Part shown: positions 38,138-40,263 of the stretch, one piece after another
How the letters are laid out: every line of letters starts with the position of its first letter
Position numbering within the stretch: position 1 is the stretch's first letter
DNA from: Acidocella sp.
GTDB taxonomy: Bacteria; Pseudomonadota; Alphaproteobacteria; Acetobacterales; Acetobacteraceae
DNA length: 40,263 bases
NCBI RefSeq assembly: GCF_027352905.1
Contig: NZ_DAIEIF010000026.1
Span: forward strand, 1 to 40,263
Direction of reading: 5' to 3'
Position numbers and translations under genes: made by a program
Notes under the pieces: generated by a model
The model's database searches: none
What the model was told of the DNA's origin: nothing
Seen by the model: only the letters and a program-made list of their open reading frames with translations

Positions 38138-39532
38138 CTAGAAGTGGATGACCCGCCCATAAGCGTCAAGGACGGATTCATGCATGGCCTCCGAGACGGT
38201 GGGATGCGGGAAGACCGTTTCCATCAACTCCGCCTCGGTCGTCTCCAGCTGGCGGGCAATGACGAAGCCCTGGATCATCTCGGTCACTTCCGGGCCGATC
38301 ATATGGGCGCCCAAAAGCGCGCCGGTCTGTGCGTCGAACACGGTCTTCACCAGCCCCTCCGGCTCGCCCATGGCGATGGCCTTGCCATTGCCGATCAGCG
38401 GGAAACGGCCGATTTTCACCGCCCGCCCCTGTTCCTTGGCCTTGGCCTCGGTCAGCCCCACGCTCGCCACTTGCGGGCGGGCATAGGTACAGCCGGGGAT
38501 GTTCCAGGTTTCGAAAGGGTGGGGGTTGAGCCCGGCGATCGCCTCGATGCAGACCACGCCCTCATGGCTCGCCTTATGGGCCAGCCAGGGTGGCCCGGTG
38601 AGATCCCCGATGGCGTAGACCCCCGGCTCGCCGGTGCGGCCGAACCCGTCCACCACCACATGGGTGCGCTCCACCTTCACCTGGGTGCCCTCCAGGCCGA
38701 TCTGCTCGACATTGCCGACGATGCCGACCGCGGAGATCACCTGCTCCACCTCGAAAACCTGCGGCTGGCCGCCGCTCTCCACCGTCACCCGGATGGAGTC
38801 CGCGGATGTCTCCGCCGTTTTCACCGTGGCGGAGGTGAGGATTCTGATCCCCTGCTTCTCGAACGCCTTGCGCGCCAGGCCGGAAATCTCGGCATCCTCC
38901 ACCGGCAGGATGCGCTCCAGCATTTCCACTACCGTCACCTCGACGCCGAGGGCGCGGTAGAAGCTCGCGAATTCGATGCCGATGGCGCCCGACCCCATGA
39001 TGAGCAGGGATTTGGGCAGGCGCTCCGGCACCATCGCCTCGAAATAGGAGATGATCCGCTTGCCATCCACCTCCAGCCCAGGAATTTGCCTGGGGCGCGC
39101 GCCCGTCGCCAGGATAATATGCGGGGCGGAAAGCTCGCCCACGGGCTTGCCATCCTTGGTTACCGAGAGCCTGCCCTTGCCCGCCAGCTTGCCAAAGCCG
39201 TCATAGACCGTGACCTTGTTCTTCCTCAGCAGATGGGCGACGCCGGAGGCGAGCTGCTTGGAGACCGCGCGGGACCGGGCAACGATTTTGGGCAGATCCA
39301 CCCGCGCCCCCTCGACCGTGATGCCGAATTCCCCGGCATGGTCGATGAGATGCTTGACCTCCGCCGAGCGGAGCAGCGCCTTGGTGGGAATGCAGCCCCA
39401 ATTGAGGCAGATGCCGCCCAGATGCCGGGCCTCCACCACCGCCACTTTCAACTTGAGCTGGGCGGCGCGGATGGCGGCGACATAGCCGCCCGGCCCGCCG
39501 CCCACCACGATCACGTCGAATTGGTCCGCCAT
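38138..39532 (-). CDS. lpd: Dihydrolipoyl dehydrogenase (E3)
   Basis: This 464-aa FAD-dependent disulfide oxidoreductase reoxidises dihydrolipoyl groups of the 2-oxoacid dehydrogenase complexes. The FAD site is [17 protein letters not shown], and the redox disulfide is Cys42-Cys47 in [13 protein letters not shown]. The NAD site is [19 protein letters not shown], the second FAD motif is [12 protein letters not shown], and the C-terminal His-Glu pair is in [17 protein letters not shown] precedes the ATG by seven bases. It starts 12 bases after pdhC, indicating the E3 of pyruvate dehydrogenase. Confidence 0.97.
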   Translation of the reverse strand: MADQFDVIVVGGGPGGYVAAIRAAQLKLKVAVVEARHLGGICLNWGCIPTKALLRSAEVKHLIDHAGEFGITVEGARVDLPKIVARSRAVSKQLASGVAHLLRKNKVTVYDGFGKLAGKGRLSVTKDGKPVGELSAPHIILATGARPRQIPGLEVDGKRIISYFEAMVPERLPKSLLIMGSGAIGIEFASFYRALGVEVTVVEMLERILPVEDAEISGLARKAFEKQGIRILTSATVKTAETSADSIRVTVESGGQPQVFEVEQVISAVGIVGNVEQIGLEGTQVKVERTHVVVDGFGRTGEPGVYAIGDLTGPPWLAHKASHEGVVCIEAIAGLNPHPFETWNIPGCTYARPQVASVGLTEAKAKEQGRAVKIGRFPLIGNGKAIAMGEPEGLVKTVFDAQTGALLGAHMIGPEVTEMIQGFVIARQLETTEAELMETVFPHPTVSEAMHESVLDAYGRVIHF

Positions 39533-39544
39533 GGTTAAATCCCT

Positions 39545-40263
39545 TCAGAGCAGCAGGCCGAGCGGCTCTTCCAGCAGCCCTTTCAGCGTGGCCAGAAATT
39601 CCGCTCCCGCCGCGCCATCCACCACCCGGTGGTCGGCGGAGAGGGTGGCGCTCATCACCGTCGCGGTTTTGATCTCGCCATCCTTGATCACCGGGCGAAG
39701 CTCGCCCGCGCCCACCGCCAATATGGCCGCCTGGGGCGGGTTGATGATCGCCGCGAACGCGCTGATGCCGTACATGCCGAGATTGGAGATGGAGAAACCG
39801 CCGCCCTGGAATTCCTCAGGCTTGAGTTTTCCCGCCTTGGCGCGGACGGCCAGGTCTTTCATGTTGTTGGAAATGGCGGCGAGACCCAGCCGGTCCGCGC
39901 CGCGAATGATGGGCGTGATCAGCCCATCCGGTATGGCGACGGCGACGGAGACATCCACATCCTCGAATTGAAGGATCGCCTCCTCGGTCCAGGCGGCATT
40001 GACATTCGGATGCCGCCGCAGCGCGACGCCGCACGCCTTGATGAGCAGATCGTTGACTGAGAGTTTAAACGCGCCTGGCCCCTCCTTGGGCGATTTCGCG
40101 TTCAACTCCGCGCGCAAGGCGAGCAGCCTGTCCAGCTCGATATTCACGGTGAGATAAAAATGGGGGATGGTCCGCTTCGACTCCGCCAGACGCTTGGCGA
40201 TGACCTTACGCATGGTGGAATTGGGAATCTTGCGGTGCGGGGCGGTGACCTCCGCCGCCGGCG
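39545..40263 (-). CDS. pdhC: Pyruvate dehydrogenase E2 (dihydrolipoamide acetyltransferase), C-terminal part
   Basis: This is the C-terminal 239 codons of an E2; the start and lipoyl domain lie beyond the right edge. Reading continues in frame from the window edge through HRKIPNSTMRKVIAKRL, the start of the catalytic core, so the internal Met at 40213 is not the gene start. The catalytic motif is SADHRVVDGAAGAEFLATL, with the His and Asp of the acetyltransferase site. The family segment FSISNLGMYGI is also present. Residue preferences (PHFYLTVNIELD, the GMYGI segment) and the lpd/lipA neighbours favour pyruvate dehydrogenase over the 2-oxoglutarate complex, but the missing N-terminus prevents certainty. 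Confidence 0.93.
   Translation of the reverse strand, partial: PAAEVTAPHRKIPNSTMRKVIAKRLAESKRTIPHFYLTVNIELDRLLALRAELNAKSPKEGPGAFKLSVNDLLIKACGVALRRHPNVNAAWTEEAILQFEDVDVSVAVAIPDGLITPIIRGADRLGLAAISNNMKDLAVRAKAGKLKPEEFQGGGFSISNLGMYGISAFAAIINPPQAAILAVGAGELRPVIKDGEIKTATVMSATLSADHRVVDGAAGAEFLATLKGLLEEPLGLLL

Overview
The window is 40 kb of GC-rich, gene-dense chromosome with a typical alphaproteobacterial housekeeping layout. Several things point to an alphaproteobacterium, probably Rhodospirillales/Acetobacteraceae-like, though the family is inference. They are the run tig-clpP-clpX-lon-hupB; a 14-gene nuo operon with separate nuoC and nuoD, followed by birA-coaX-rnj; a short (430 aa) ProS next to lolC-lolD; ssb divergent from uvrA with a GAAC-N7-GAAC LexA box between them; and pdhC-lpd-lipA-coq10. 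No insertion sequence, prophage, CRISPR array or rRNA was seen.

Layout: 1-2095 (minus) is the N-terminal ~698 residues of an AsmA-family envelope protein that runs off the left edge. tRNA-Leu(UAG) follows, then the proteostasis block on the plus strand: trigger factor, ClpP, ClpX, Lon. After a strong terminator come HU, tRNA-Val(UAC) and tRNA-Asp(GUC). From 9295 to 23346 lies a complete respiratory complex I operon (nuoA to nuoN) with mostly overlapping or nearly abutting genes. It continues without a break into birA (23343), coaX and rnj (RNase J). A 245-base non-coding stretch ending in an intrinsic terminator separates rnj from a membrane acyltransferase-3 gene, followed by proS, lolC and lolD. 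ssb (minus) converges on lolD, and uvrA (plus) is divergent from ssb under an apparent SOS promoter. Downstream of uvrA is a 579-aa protein with a GT11-like core. The right end is a minus-strand cluster: pdhC (5' part outside the window), lpd, a terminator hairpin, lipA and coq10.

How the genes work together: Tig folds nascent chains and ClpXP and Lon degrade damaged proteins. Complex I passes NADH electrons to ubiquinone, and a Coq10-like START protein near the right end probably handles ubiquinone. BirA and LipA supply the two protein-bound swinging-arm cofactors (biotin, lipoate), and LipA sits beside the lipoate-using PDH E2 and its E3 partner. LolC/LolD extract lipoproteins for the outer membrane. 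AsmA, the acyltransferase and the GT-like protein also point to the envelope.

Most of the window is ordinary. The parts worth a second look are the accessory 579-aa protein, the acyltransferase in the rnj-proS interval with its hairpin-rich leader, and intrinsic terminators sitting just upstream of start codons (acyltransferase, lipA, and more loosely hupB), which suggest attenuation or controlled read-through. The uvrA SOS box and a candidate heat-shock promoter for lon are also notable. No wholly new multi-gene system was found.
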